A stretch of 48,161 nucleotides of DNA from Pleurotus ostreatus/Saccharomyces cerevisiae fusant (Eukaryota; Opisthokonta): contig JAMQCK010000154.1 in the NCBI GenBank assembly GCA_024196135.1, positions 1 through 48,161 of the forward strand, in the 5' to 3' direction. A model generated the notes under the pieces. The model was not told where the DNA came from, did no database searches, and saw only the letters and a list, made by a program, of their open reading frames with translations. The position numbers and the translations under genes are program-made. Shown piece after piece: positions 1 through 8,780 of this stretch (position 1 is the first letter of the stretch; the number at the start of each line of letters is the position of its first letter).

Positions 1-87
1 CTCGTTCTCCGAACGTCGGCCGTCGCACGTCGCTCGTCCTCCCCTCGCGTCAACCACCCGCTTCCGCCGTTTGTCTCCCCCATCGCC

Positions 88-186
88 CCACCCGTCCCGC
101 TGCATATGTGCCCCCGCCCGTCCCACTGCATATGTGCCCCCGCCCGTCCCACTGCATATGTGCCCCCGCCCGTCGCGCTGCATAGA
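88..186. repeat. 26-bp minisatellite, about 3.5 copies
   Basis: A 26-bp unit containing tgcatatgtgcccccgcccg recurs at 101, 127 and 153, with a degenerate copy at 179. It lies upstream of the first visible exon of the Kre9-like gene, so it is probably inside that gene's first intron. A few short ORFs run through it but their protein sequence simply echoes the repeat. Confidence 0.85.
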
Positions 187-210
187 TGCTGGGTGCAGCG
201 CGCGCCCGAG

Positions 211-295
211 GCGACGCGTCAAGTGTGCGCTCAAGGCGACGCGTCAAGTGTGCGCCAAAGGCGACGCGTCAAGTGTGCGCCAAAGGCGTCGCGTC
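211..295. repeat. 25-bp minisatellite, about 3.5 copies
   Basis: Units starting gcgacgcgtcaagtgtgcgc begin at 211, 236 and 261, and a diverged one at 286. It lies in the same presumed intron as the preceding 26-bp array. The two arrays have different units but nearly the same period. Confidence 0.85.
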
Positions 296-466
296 GTGTA
301 CGCCGGTGCGAACGGCATATCCCTTCCACCATTTCTTCCTCCACGCCCTCCACTCCACTCCACTCCCCGCCCCTTCGCCTTCCACTTTACTCTCCCTCCT
401 CGCCCTCCTCGCATCCTCCCTTCCATATACATACGACAAGAAAACAGAAAACTAACCCCCCCCCAG

Positions 467-2708
467 TCGCCTCCTCCTCGAACAACATCGTCTGGACGTG
501 CGAGGACTCGCCGTACCAGGCCTTCTCCGTGTACCTCACGAACTCGGACGTGAACGTGCTGTCGGGGCCGATTGGGATTATCGCGACGCAGGTGGGGCTT
601 TCTTCCCGTAATAGAATTCTCCTGGTTATCTGGTTCGGTTTGGTGTGGTTGCTTTGTTGAAGGTGGGGTGTGGGGGGTGGATGTTCGCTCTTCGTGGCGG
701 GGAGGGTGATTGGTTGCTCCCTACAAGGGTTTGGAGCGGCGCGCGCTACGAGTGGGTGGAGCGGCGCGCGCTACGAGTGGGTGGAGCGGCGCGCGCTACG
801 AGTGGGTGGGAGTGCTCGTGTCCTCTCATCACCCTCACCCTCCTTTCTTTCCCTTCCCCGCCCCTTCCCCCCTCCCCTCCCCTCCCCTTCCCTCCTCCCT
901 TCCCTTCCTCCCTAAATTCCTCCCTCCCCTTCCCCCCCTCCCTCCTCCTTCTCTCCCCCCTTCTCACCCCTCCCCTCCCCTCCTCCCTTCCCCTCCTCGT
1001 CCCCTACCTTCCCTCCAATCCTTTTCCCTCCCCCATCCCTCCCTTCCCTCCCCTTCCCCTCCCCTACCTCCTTCCCCCCTCCTACACGTCGCTCCCTCTC
1101 ACTTTCTCCTCGCCCTTCACTCCCTTCCCCTCCCTCCCCCTCCCTTATGCCCCCTACTCCTCGCCCTCCCTCCCCTACCTCCTTCCCCTTCCCCCTTCCC
1201 CCCTCCCCCCTAACCCCTTCCCTTGTCCACTATGGATCACCTTTGCACCCCCCCGCCCTTCCCTCCCCCTTCCCCATTCCTCCTCCCTTGCTCATCGCTC
1301 CCCTTACACACCCCTTCCCCTCTACTCATCGCTCATCCCCCCTCTCCTTCTCCCACTCCCATAAAATAAACAACAAGAAACTAACCTGCCCGAAACCGCG
1401 TGCTGACACTCCCACAAAATGAACATAAAACTGACACTCCCATAAAATAAACATAAAACAACTAACTCCCCACCGAACCGTGTGCTGACACCCCACCCAA
1501 CTGCGTACTGACGAGCTAACAGAACAACTACGACTGCTCGAAGACGATCACGCAGCAGCAGGCGGCGCAGCCGGCGGGGAAGGGGTATAAGGTGGGTGGT
1601 TACTTCGCTATCTTGTACGGCTCTCTTCGACGCTTGATTCTTTCTTCTTTATCATGACTTGGGACTCTTTATCATGACTCGGGACGGCGCGCTGCGGCTT
1701 CCCTGCGTATGGCGCGCTGCGGCTTTCCTTCGTACGGCTCGCCTTGTAATCAAAAACTGACGCAATCCCTCCCCACCCCAATTAGCCACTCCCCTGTCCA
1801 CCTCACTCACCCCCTACCCTCCTTCGCCCCTTTCCGCACTCACTCCCCCCTAACCCTTCACTTACGCCCTAACCAACAAATAATCACGTCTTACACCTTC
1901 ACTCACCACCTTACTTGTACACCACACTCACACTCCCCCAGGTCCTCCTCACCGACCCGCTCAACATGACGAACATCTACGCCGCGTCTGAAGAGTTTGA
2001 GATCAAGCCGCTGGGCAGTACCTACCCGGACGCGAGTGCGACGCGGGGGGTGGGGGGGTGTGGGTCGGGTGAGTGGTGAAGTGGTTTGATTGTTTGGAGG
2101 TTATGAGTGGTGGGAGATACGAGTGATTGGGTTGGATTTTGGGTTGGGTTGGGGGGAGTGGTGGGAGGGGGAGAGGCGGGTGGTAGAGGGGTGGATGGGG
2201 GAAGGATTTGCGATCCACGTCCTCATCTTGCCGATCCACATCCTCCTCGTCTTGCCGGTCAAGTGAGCCTTGGGGGCTCGATGGTCAAGTGAGCCTCGGG
2301 GGCTCGACGCGATAGGCATGCTTTTGGCGAAGGCCCGACGTCTTCCTAACGGGAGGACATGTGTGCGGGATAGCGAGCGACGTCCTTCCTGACGGAAATG
2401 GGCATACGGGGGCGTCTGGCCTTGCGACTGGGCGTGGGCGTCTGGCCAGGCAACTGGGCGTGGGCGTCTGGCCGTGCGACTGGGCGTGGGCGTCTGGCCG
2501 TGCAACTGGGCGTGGGCGTCTGGCTATGCAACTGGGTAGCGCGCATACTGACGACGTCCTCCCAGCCACCTCCTCCGGCGCCTCCGCGTCCTCGACGGCG
2601 CAGGATAGCAGCAGCGGGGACAATAACAATGGCGCGGCGAGCATCGGTGGGGGTATCGTTGGCACGATCAGCGCCGTCGTCGGTGCCGTCGGCGCCATGC
2701 TGCTGTAG
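467..2708 (+). CDS. Kre9/Knh1-like GPI-anchored cell-wall protein, 5' end missing
   Basis: Exons 467-591, 1523-1591, 1942-2068 and 2566-2708 join in phase. The protein reads NNIVWTC, then YLTNSDVNVLSGP, NNYDCSKTI, VLLTDPLNMTNIYAAS and EFEIKPLGSTYP, then an Ala/Ser/Gly-rich tail ending in a hydrophobic stretch (GTISAVVGAVGAMLL, stop). That order matches the beta-sandwich N-terminal domain of Kre9/Knh1-like proteins, followed by a Ser-rich linker and a GPI-attachment signal. Such proteins are secreted and anchored at the plasma membrane or wall. No signal peptide is visible, so the first exon lies before the window. Introns are 931, 350 and 497 nt, far above the roughly 50 nt usual here, because minisatellites fill them. 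The donor of exon 3 could also be at 2036; 2069 (gtgagt) is the better match. Domain identity is fairly certain; exon 3's end is less so. Confidence 0.8.
733..807. repeat. 25-bp minisatellite, 3 perfect copies, intronic
   Basis: Three identical copies of a 25-bp unit (ggagcggcgcgcgctacgag plus tgggt) start at 733, 758 and 783. They lie inside the 931-nt intron of the Kre9-like gene. Perfect identity suggests recent amplification. Confidence 0.9.
826..1340 (+). repeat. Polypyrimidine tract inside an intron
   Basis: For about 500 bp the plus strand is almost only C and T, with runs such as ccctcccctcccctcccc and very few purines. It fills most of the 931-nt intron of the Kre9-like gene. The open reading frames over it (Pro/Ser/Leu only) are composition artefacts. 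Homopurine-homopyrimidine DNA of this length can adopt triplex structure; that is inference. Confidence 0.85.
2411..2540. repeat. 26-bp minisatellite, 5 copies, intronic
   Basis: The motif cgtctggc recurs at 2413, 2439, 2465, 2491 and 2517, a strict 26-bp period. The array lies in the last intron of the Kre9-like gene, 26 bp before the final acceptor. Open frames across it repeat the same peptide and are not treated as genes. Confidence 0.88.
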
Positions 2709-3590
2709 GCGGCTGTTGTAGGCGGGCGCTCGACGAAGATGGCATTCCCAAAAGGCGCGGGCGAGGCGTCAAGGTTATATCGGGAGATCTGGTCTATAGG
2801 AAATCGTCGCGCGGACCATCCACCCTACGACCGCGTCTGCTCCCTACGACCGCGTCTGCTCCCTACGACCGCGTTTGGTCGCCTTCCGCTCGTTGCCTCT
2901 TACGCCTCGTTCATACCTGGCTCGCGTTGACTTTCGTACCTGGCCCTCGCGTTGACTTTCTACATACCTACATACCAATTCTTCTTTTCTTTCCTATCCT
3001 TCTTCTTCTACTCGGTCGTTGGTCCCGTCGTGGCACGTCGTCCCTCCTTGTCGTGGCAGTGGCACCGTTGGTCGTCGTGGCACCGTTGGTCGTCGTGGCA
3101 CCGTTGGTCGTCGTGGCACCGTTGGTCCTCGTCGCTGCGTGGCACCTTGCTGCAGTCGTCGACAACGACTTTCATACCTACACCTTGGGCCTCAGTTCTA
3201 CTCCTACCCTTTCCTAGCGTCGTACTTTTACTCTTCTAGCGTCGTACTTCTACCCTCTTCTAGCGTGCGTAATGGTCATTTGGCGGGTTTTTTGTTTGAT
3301 TTTTGACTGATTCGAAGGGTAGTCTGCGCGCGGTTCATGGGTAGTCTGCGTGTGACGCTTGGGTAGTCTGCGTGTGCGCGCGGTTCAAGGCTCGCAGCTT
3401 GGTTGTCCGCCGCCCTTGCGGTAAGCCCGTCCTCGCTCGTAAGCCCGACCTCGCTCGCAAGCCCGACCTCGCTTGCTGGGTCGTCCTCGCTTGCTGGGTC
3501 GTCCTTGCTTGCTGGGTCGTCCTTGCTTGCTGGGTCGTCCTTGCTTGTAATTCTTTCCTCTTTGAGTTTCCTTGTGCATCCTCTCATGCA
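2709..3590. repeat. Intergenic block of short minisatellites
   Basis: No gene is supported. The stretch holds several unrelated arrays. A 19-bp unit (cctacgaccgcgtctgctc) repeats three times near 2818-2875. An 18-bp unit (ggcaccgttggtcgtcgt) repeats four times near 3061-3130. A unit of about 18 bp with aagcccgacctcgctcg (3424-3470) passes into another 18-bp unit with tgctgggtcgtcctt (about five copies to 3548). All frames are open across such arrays, so open frames carry no weight. Confidence 0.75.
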
Positions 3591-3829
3591 TCGGCCGCCT
3601 GACTGGGACGTCCACCATCGGCCGCCTGACTGAGGCATCCACTATCGGCCGCCTAACCGAGCCATCCACTATCGGCCGCCTGACTGAGACGTCCACTATG
3701 GGCCGCCTGACTGAGGCATCCACTATCGGCCACCCGCCCTGCGCTCCCATCAAGCTCTTCACCCGCCTCACCACCATCAGCCACCCGCCGTACGTCCCCA
3801 TCGGCCGCCTGACTGAAGCATCCACCACC
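3591..3829. repeat. 27-bp minisatellite whose unit starts like the adjacent tRNA
   Basis: A 27-bp unit, GGCCGCCTG then actgaggcatccactatc, repeats about five times cleanly from 3591 to about 3731. It becomes degenerate and ends in one more good copy directly against position 3830. The first nine bases of the unit equal the first nine bases of the tRNA-Arg gene that follows. The array may have grown from the tRNA 5' end, or the tRNA may have been captured next to it. Confidence 0.75.
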
Positions 3830-4510
3830 GGCCGCCTGGCGTAATGGCAACGCGTCTGACTACGACTTTCGCCCCTGCTTTCCTCACCGAATCATCGAGT
3901 TTAAACGTGTGTTTACTCAAGTCTAATCACGCCTCATGCTCACGGCCTCAGGGCCTCGCCTCCGGGCCCCCTCCGTTGACGGACTGCTCGCATGCGCGCG
4001 ACCTCGTCGCCGTGTCCTTTCCCTCTCCGGTCCTCGAACTGCGCGCCACCCGGCGGATTGCGGCCCGCTCCGCCCTTTTCGGCCTTCGCCTCACCTCCTT
4101 TTTCCTCGATCCTCTTTCTCGACTTTTTTCCGATCGTTCATATAAGACCAGTGGGCAAGAGATCGGTCAGCCCGGAGCCGCGCTTTTCTGACCATCTCGT
4201 GCCCACTGGTGAGTTCCCTTACCTATCTGAGAGCCGCGCTTTTCTGATCTCTCGTGCCTGCTAGTCACGTAGTCGAGTCTATTGCGTTACCCGCCCTCCT
4301 TCTCCCTTAACTTAGTACCTCTTACTATATGTCGTGGCTTAGCCTACCGCCTACCACGACTCAATTCTATTCTTTCGGGCTCTGCCGCTGTGTTCAGGGC
4401 AGAGCCGCGGTCACCTAACCCGCTTGTGTGGACTCGACAAGTGACAGAGTGCGTGATTAGAGGGAGCATACCGTAATCAGGAGATTGCAGGTTCGACCCC
4501 TGCGGTGGTC
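3830..4510 (+). tRNA. tRNA-Arg(ACG), interrupted by about 610 bp at the intron position
   Basis: The 5' half (3830-3865: acceptor, D arm, anticodon 5' strand, loop CTACGA) and the 3' half (4476-4510: anticodon 3' strand, variable loop, T arm with ggttcgacccc, acceptor) are base-for-base identical to the exons of the three intact copies at 14436, 30426 and 44426. The intact copies carry a 6-7 nt intron after position 37. Here 3866-4475 sits at exactly that place. The acceptor stem GGCCGCC/GGTGGTC pairs with two G-T wobbles. Box A is in the first half and box B in the second, about 645 bp apart, so polymerase III promotion and splicing are doubtful. The exons show no decay, so the insertion is either recent or tolerated. 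Confidence 0.85.
3866..4475. mobile_element. Insertion splitting the tRNA-Arg gene; possible solo LTR or non-autonomous element
   Basis: No credible protein is encoded. A TATA-like tataag near 4140 is followed by a long inverted repeat: 4147-4170 pairs with 4188-4210 over about 22 bp with a 17-nt loop. The 3' arm and loop (about 4174-4210) recur as a diverged direct copy at about 4229-4265. A perfect 11-bp inverted pair, tctaatcacgc at 3922-3932 and its complement at 4451-4461, could be terminal repeats but is not symmetric about the tRNA break. I see no convincing target-site duplication. TATA box plus hairpin would suit an LTR; the inverted pair would suit a MITE. The class is undecided. 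Confidence 0.45.
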
Positions 4511-5150
4511 ATACAGGTGGGACTGGCATAACTTTTTGGAGGGCTTTTTTCTGCGTAGGATGGAGGGAATGGAGGTGACTTTTTCGAGGGCATGCCTGCG
4601 TACCTTTTTGGTGGGCTTTTTTGCGCGAGAGGGGCGCTCGCGCGTCTGCCAAGAGGGATACTCGCGCGTCTGCCGAGAAGCGCGTCCGCCGAGAGGGATA
4701 CTCGCCCGTCCACCGAGAGGAGTGCTCGCGCGTCCGCCGAGAGGGATACTCGTGCGTGCGCTAGAGTCAGAGTAGTACTATTGTGATTGATACCGTATGA
4801 GTACGAGTACGTAGATAGGGGATAGAGTAATCACGGCTTGATAGGGGATAATCACGGCGTGTAGAAGCGATAAAATGATCATGGCTTGTATAGGCGATAA
4901 AATGATCACGGCCTGTACAGGCGATAAAATGATCACGGCCTGTACAGGCGATATCCTGTACCGTTGATATCTGGGGAATGCAGTCTCGATTGAACCTCGG
5001 AGAGAGCCTCGACTATACCTCGGAGAGAGGACACAGCGGAGTCCGACGCACTCGCGGCGCCAAAGGAGCCCAACGTACTCGCGGCGGCAAAGTCCGACGC
5101 ACTGGCGGCGGCGAAATATGAAGTCACGCTCAAGTCGTCCTGCCGCGGCA
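4511..5150. repeat. Minisatellites of 24 and 27 bp
   Basis: No gene is supported. A unit of about 24 bp built on ctcgcgcgtccgccgagagg repeats about five times at roughly 4634-4760. A 27-bp unit with cacggcctgtacaggcgata repeats about three times at roughly 4855-4950. A T5 run at 4533-4537 could serve as a polymerase III terminator for the interrupted tRNA. Confidence 0.7.
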
Positions 5151-6010
5151 GATGACGCTGATTCGTCCAAATCCTACGGCTCGAAGGACTAACACTCGTT
5201 CAGCGCCTCGAAGGACTGACACTAGTCCAGTGCTTCGAAGAATGGCAGACCCGGCGCCTCAAAGAACGGCAGACCCGGCGCCTCAAAGAACGGCAGCTCA
5301 TCGTCGTCAAAAGGCAGCACCTCGTCGTCGAAACCCGCCGGATCGGGGATGTACATGCTCGACGGCGCGGGCACGATATCCAGCGGAATCGCCCGCAACT
5401 CGACGGCGAGACTGCCAGCAGCTCGACGGCGAAATTGCCCGCAGCTCGAGTGCGAGATTTCCAGCAGCTCGATGGCGAGACCAACTGCAGCCCAATGGCG
5501 AGATTGCCAGCAGCTCAACGGCGAGGTACCCGACGAGTCAGGCTGGGATGCGCCGCCTATTCGTCGCGAGCAGGTAGTAGACGGCGCAGACCGCACCTGC
5601 GCGCGTCTTGCGGAGCGCGAGTTCCGCGCGCGTCTTGCAGAGCGCGAGGTGCGGGTGGCGCATCTTGCAGAGCGCGAGGTCCGGGCGGCGCGTCCTGAGC
5701 AGCCACGCCGTAGGGCGCGCACGTGGCGAAGAGCTCGCCCTGGCACACGGCGAGGAGGTCGCCCTCTGACACGGCGAGGAGGCGGGCGAAGGCATGCATG
5801 CAGCGATGGGTGGAGGTCGGGGCTTGGGTTCGGTAACCACGGCTGCGGCATGTCGACGTGCATGAAGCGGCGCGCGACGGCGATGAAGTGTATGAGTTGC
5901 TCGGCAATGGAGTGAATGCGTCGCTCGGCGATGGAGTAAATGCGTCGCTCGACGATGGAGTGCATGCGGTTCTCTGACATGCAGTGAATGCTTCGCTCTG
6001 CGGTGGAGTC
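5151..6010. repeat. Compound minisatellite region, open on several frames
   Basis: Short units of about 24 bp follow one another: cctcaaagaacggcagaccc near 5225-5295, agcagctcgacggcgagatt near 5395-5525, tcttgcagagcgcgaggt near 5605-5690, and gtcgctcggcgatggagt near 5905-6000. A 295-codon minus-strand frame (5222-6109) is open throughout, but plus-strand frames are open too, as expected when repeat units are multiples of three. Its C-terminus repeats LPFFEAPG in an acidic context, so a low-complexity protein cannot be excluded. I do not call it. Confidence 0.6.
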
Positions 6011-7544
6011 AGAGGCGCCTACTTTGCAGGCAGAATGCAACTGACATGGGGCTTTAGGAGGCAACGCGTGGGGGTCTACGCGCTTTGGAAAGGCCAGGTT
6101 TACCTCCAAAGCCGGACATGAATTCGTAGTTCTCCGCCGTCAAGGACGACCCTGGAGCGGCTCCCCGTCGCCAGCGATGCGCCTAACGCGATTGAGGAAG
6201 GAGCAGGCACGCATAGCTGACAGAGCTTGGCACATGCGGACGACCATAAATGATGACTGTCGTCCTTGGAGTAACTGAAGGACGTTGTCGTCGAAGGGGC
6301 TGAAGGACGTTCGCCGTCCTGAAGCAGCCGGGGATGCTCTGCTCACTCCAGCGCAAGGGGTTGAGAGCGTGCTGACGAGAAGGACCGCTTCGGAATGGAG
6401 GCGAGGACACGTTGGCGAGGAGGGTGGAGAGCTTTGACGTGGAGACCGAGCGATCCGGCTAGGATGTCAGGGCGAGGGTATCCCGCCAGCTAGAGCGACG
6501 AAGGGCACCAAGTTCCAAGTGGCGACTTGTTAAACATTGTGGCGAAAAGTCGTACCATGACGCTCCTCGACTATAAAAAGATATATGTGTTCTCATAGAC
6601 TCAGATTACTCGCAAGATCAGATAGGCAGAATGAGACGCACCAGCGCTAGGACACGGTTGTCAAGCTACAGAGAGCGGGACGGTCTAGGAAACGGCACAT
6701 GAATCACCAGAGGGACACGATGAGCTTTGGGCGCAAGGCAATGAGAATCCAGAACCCAAAGGGTCGATAGTCAGAGGCACTACAGTGAGGTGAGCAAGTG
6801 AAGAGAGACACGCTTGTCAGGAGCAAGCTACGATCTGATTTGTGGCGTGAGGAACCTCGCACGTGGCCTTGAAAGTGGCGCTGCCGCATGGGGCACGTGC
6901 CCTACGAAAAGTCTTTTCCCACCTTCCACGATGAAGCTTCTTTGACGCCAGCAGGTTGAAGAGAAAGGCGTACTGCTCCCAATGAAGACATATGGATTAT
7001 TGGCAACTCTATCCGGCGCGCGAGGATCTATGGCTTGGGCATCGTGCAAGTAGTGGATGCGGACGCGCGGCCCTATCGTAGGACGTTCTGAAATAATGAG
7101 GAGCACCCTGCGCTTCGAAAGCACCTGGCCTCATCCTAGCATCTCTCAATCGCAGAAACACGGAGGAGCGCATTGCGAGTGCAGAGTACGTCTTCCTTTT
7201 GGCAGCTATGAAACTAAATGCATCGCTATTCATGTCTCTTTGGCGTAAGAGACTCTGCAAAGGGACGCCTTTTGCACGAAAGAGAAATATATTACACTAT
7301 CCACCCTTCAAAGGCTCTGAAAGGCTCTATACTCCCCAGTAGCTGACGTTCAAGGAGACGTCTAGAAACAAGCGAATTCTTGGGCGCCGTCGCCCCCATC
7401 GCCCACCCATTCGTGGCCGCCTCACCCGCGTCGTCTGCGTGGGCATATTGCTTATAGTTCAAGCATCCTCGCGTCGTTCTCGTCAGGGACCAGACGATAT
7501 CTCCGAGTGCAACTCCCGCCCAACGGCACTCGCCACCACGGGTC
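6011..7544. other. No supported gene
   Basis: Only short frames are present on both strands, with no domain, no set of matching splice sites and no tandem repeat. A minus-strand frame of 87 codons at 7292-7555 is the longest clean one. It overlaps the start of the next plus-strand gene and has no recognisable content. Confidence 0.5.
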
Positions 7545-8629
7545 ATGGATCTCAACTTAGCTCTGCGGATGTTCTCTCATCTGACGGTGCGGTACGTGCT
7601 TCGGGATTGACAACTTACTCGCAGCGAGGCGCTCACGCTATCCTAGAAGTACGCGGAGGGGCGCTGGGATTACCCAGAGGGGGGCGATGAACATCCTCAG
7701 CGGCGGGTTACCCATCATTCGACTGCCCATCCCGGCCATCCGAGCCCAGCTCCGCTGTCATCCCCTTCAAGGCCCGCCCCTTCGTCTTCCGTCACGAACC
7801 GTGGACCGCCTACATCCGATTCGGGTCCGTCCCGACTCCTCGCTTCCATCCGGTCCCATCCACCGCTCGCTCGAACGCATCGTCTTGGGCTCCATCCTCG
7901 GACGCGTTCTCTCTTGCGTCGCCCACGCGCTCGTTCTCTCCTTCGCCGTCGGCGCAGAGCGGACCGAGCTCGCTCTCAGCGCAGAGAAGACCGAGCTCGC
8001 CCTCGAGGCATCGTCGACGAAGCCCATCCTCGATCCACCCACAACGAAGCTCGCCCTCCACGTCGTCACCGCCCCGATCCTTCCCTTCTGTCTCGCCCTC
8101 AGGCTCGCAAAGACGCACAGACGCGCCACGTATATTCGGATGGTCGTCGAGACTGGACGCGTCAGGGCCAAGCACGACGAAGGAAGCGGCCATTGACGTT
8201 CGCGGACAGATTGAGGTCATCACGTCTACTGCAAATGACATCGTCATTCGGATAGTGCTTCGCCCGCATCACACATGCAGCCTAAACGACGAAGGTCCGA
8301 CGAGCAACCTACTGACCGCCCTTCGACCTATCTGCCGACATTACAGTGGGTGTCGAGCCTACGTAGTCGTGGTTGCAGAGGAGGCTCTCGGACCTGTCAT
8401 TCCTGCGGTCACCTTGCAGCGAATCAGGGATACTATCGATTTGGAGGTGGCTGCCCATATGGAATTACGAGACTCGGACCTCGTCTGTAACTCGCCGGGA
8501 ATGACGAGTAATTCTCGTGAGCGAACCTATACTGGAACGCCAAGCGGCCTTCACCCTGTGCCTGCGTCCGGTGAAGAGGCTGCTTTGTCTATGTGGACGC
8601 AGATGCGACGACACCGCTTGCCCAAATGA
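7545..8629 (+). CDS. Unrecognised Ser/Pro-rich protein
   Basis: A long exon at 7701-8629 is open in one frame and reads like protein. It starts around YPSFDCPSRPSEPSSAV and KARPFVFRHEPWTAYIRFG, passes through a Ser/Pro/Arg-rich linker, and ends with a more structured part (EAAIDVRGQIEVITSTAND, then YVVVVAEEALGPVIPAVTL). The other two frames are also open for much of it, which is why the frame was chosen on composition. It has no start codon of its own. An exon at 7545-7591 beginning MDLNLALRMFSHLTV joins it in phase only through a two-base exon at 7647-7648 between introns of 55 and 52 nt. That gives 325 residues. The main exon is moderately supported and the 5' end weakly. No function can be given. 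Confidence 0.4.
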
Positions 8630-8780
8630 AATGTCGCGTTGACCCGGGTGGTAGAGTCATTGAACCTGGATGAATGCAGCAAATAGAAGTATATTGATAG
8701 GAACGTCTGGTTGAGTCGCAGACCCGTAGTATATACACTTTGAAATCCGATAATGACAATGCTGATTTTGCATCACACCT

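Noticed and set aside
645..1364. 239-codon plus-strand frame rich in Pro, Ser and Leu
   Set aside because: It is a composition artefact of the polypyrimidine intron tract; exon joining of the Kre9-like gene skips it.
88..3829. Regularly spaced short repeats that might suggest CRISPR arrays
   Set aside because: Units are head-to-tail with no unique spacers, and the genome is clearly eukaryotic.
3922..4461. 11-bp inverted pair taken as terminal inverted repeats of a MITE
   Set aside because: The arms lie 56 and 14 bp from the tRNA halves, with no target duplication. A chance match of this length is possible in about 600 bp, so the class is left open.
3830..4510. SINE with a tRNA-derived head
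   Set aside because: A SINE would keep boxes A and B together at one end; here the tRNA halves flank the extra DNA.
5222..6109. 295-codon minus-strand open frame with acidic and Arg-rich repeats
   Set aside because: It lies entirely in 24-bp type minisatellites, where several frames on both strands stay open; there are no splice sites, domain or start context.
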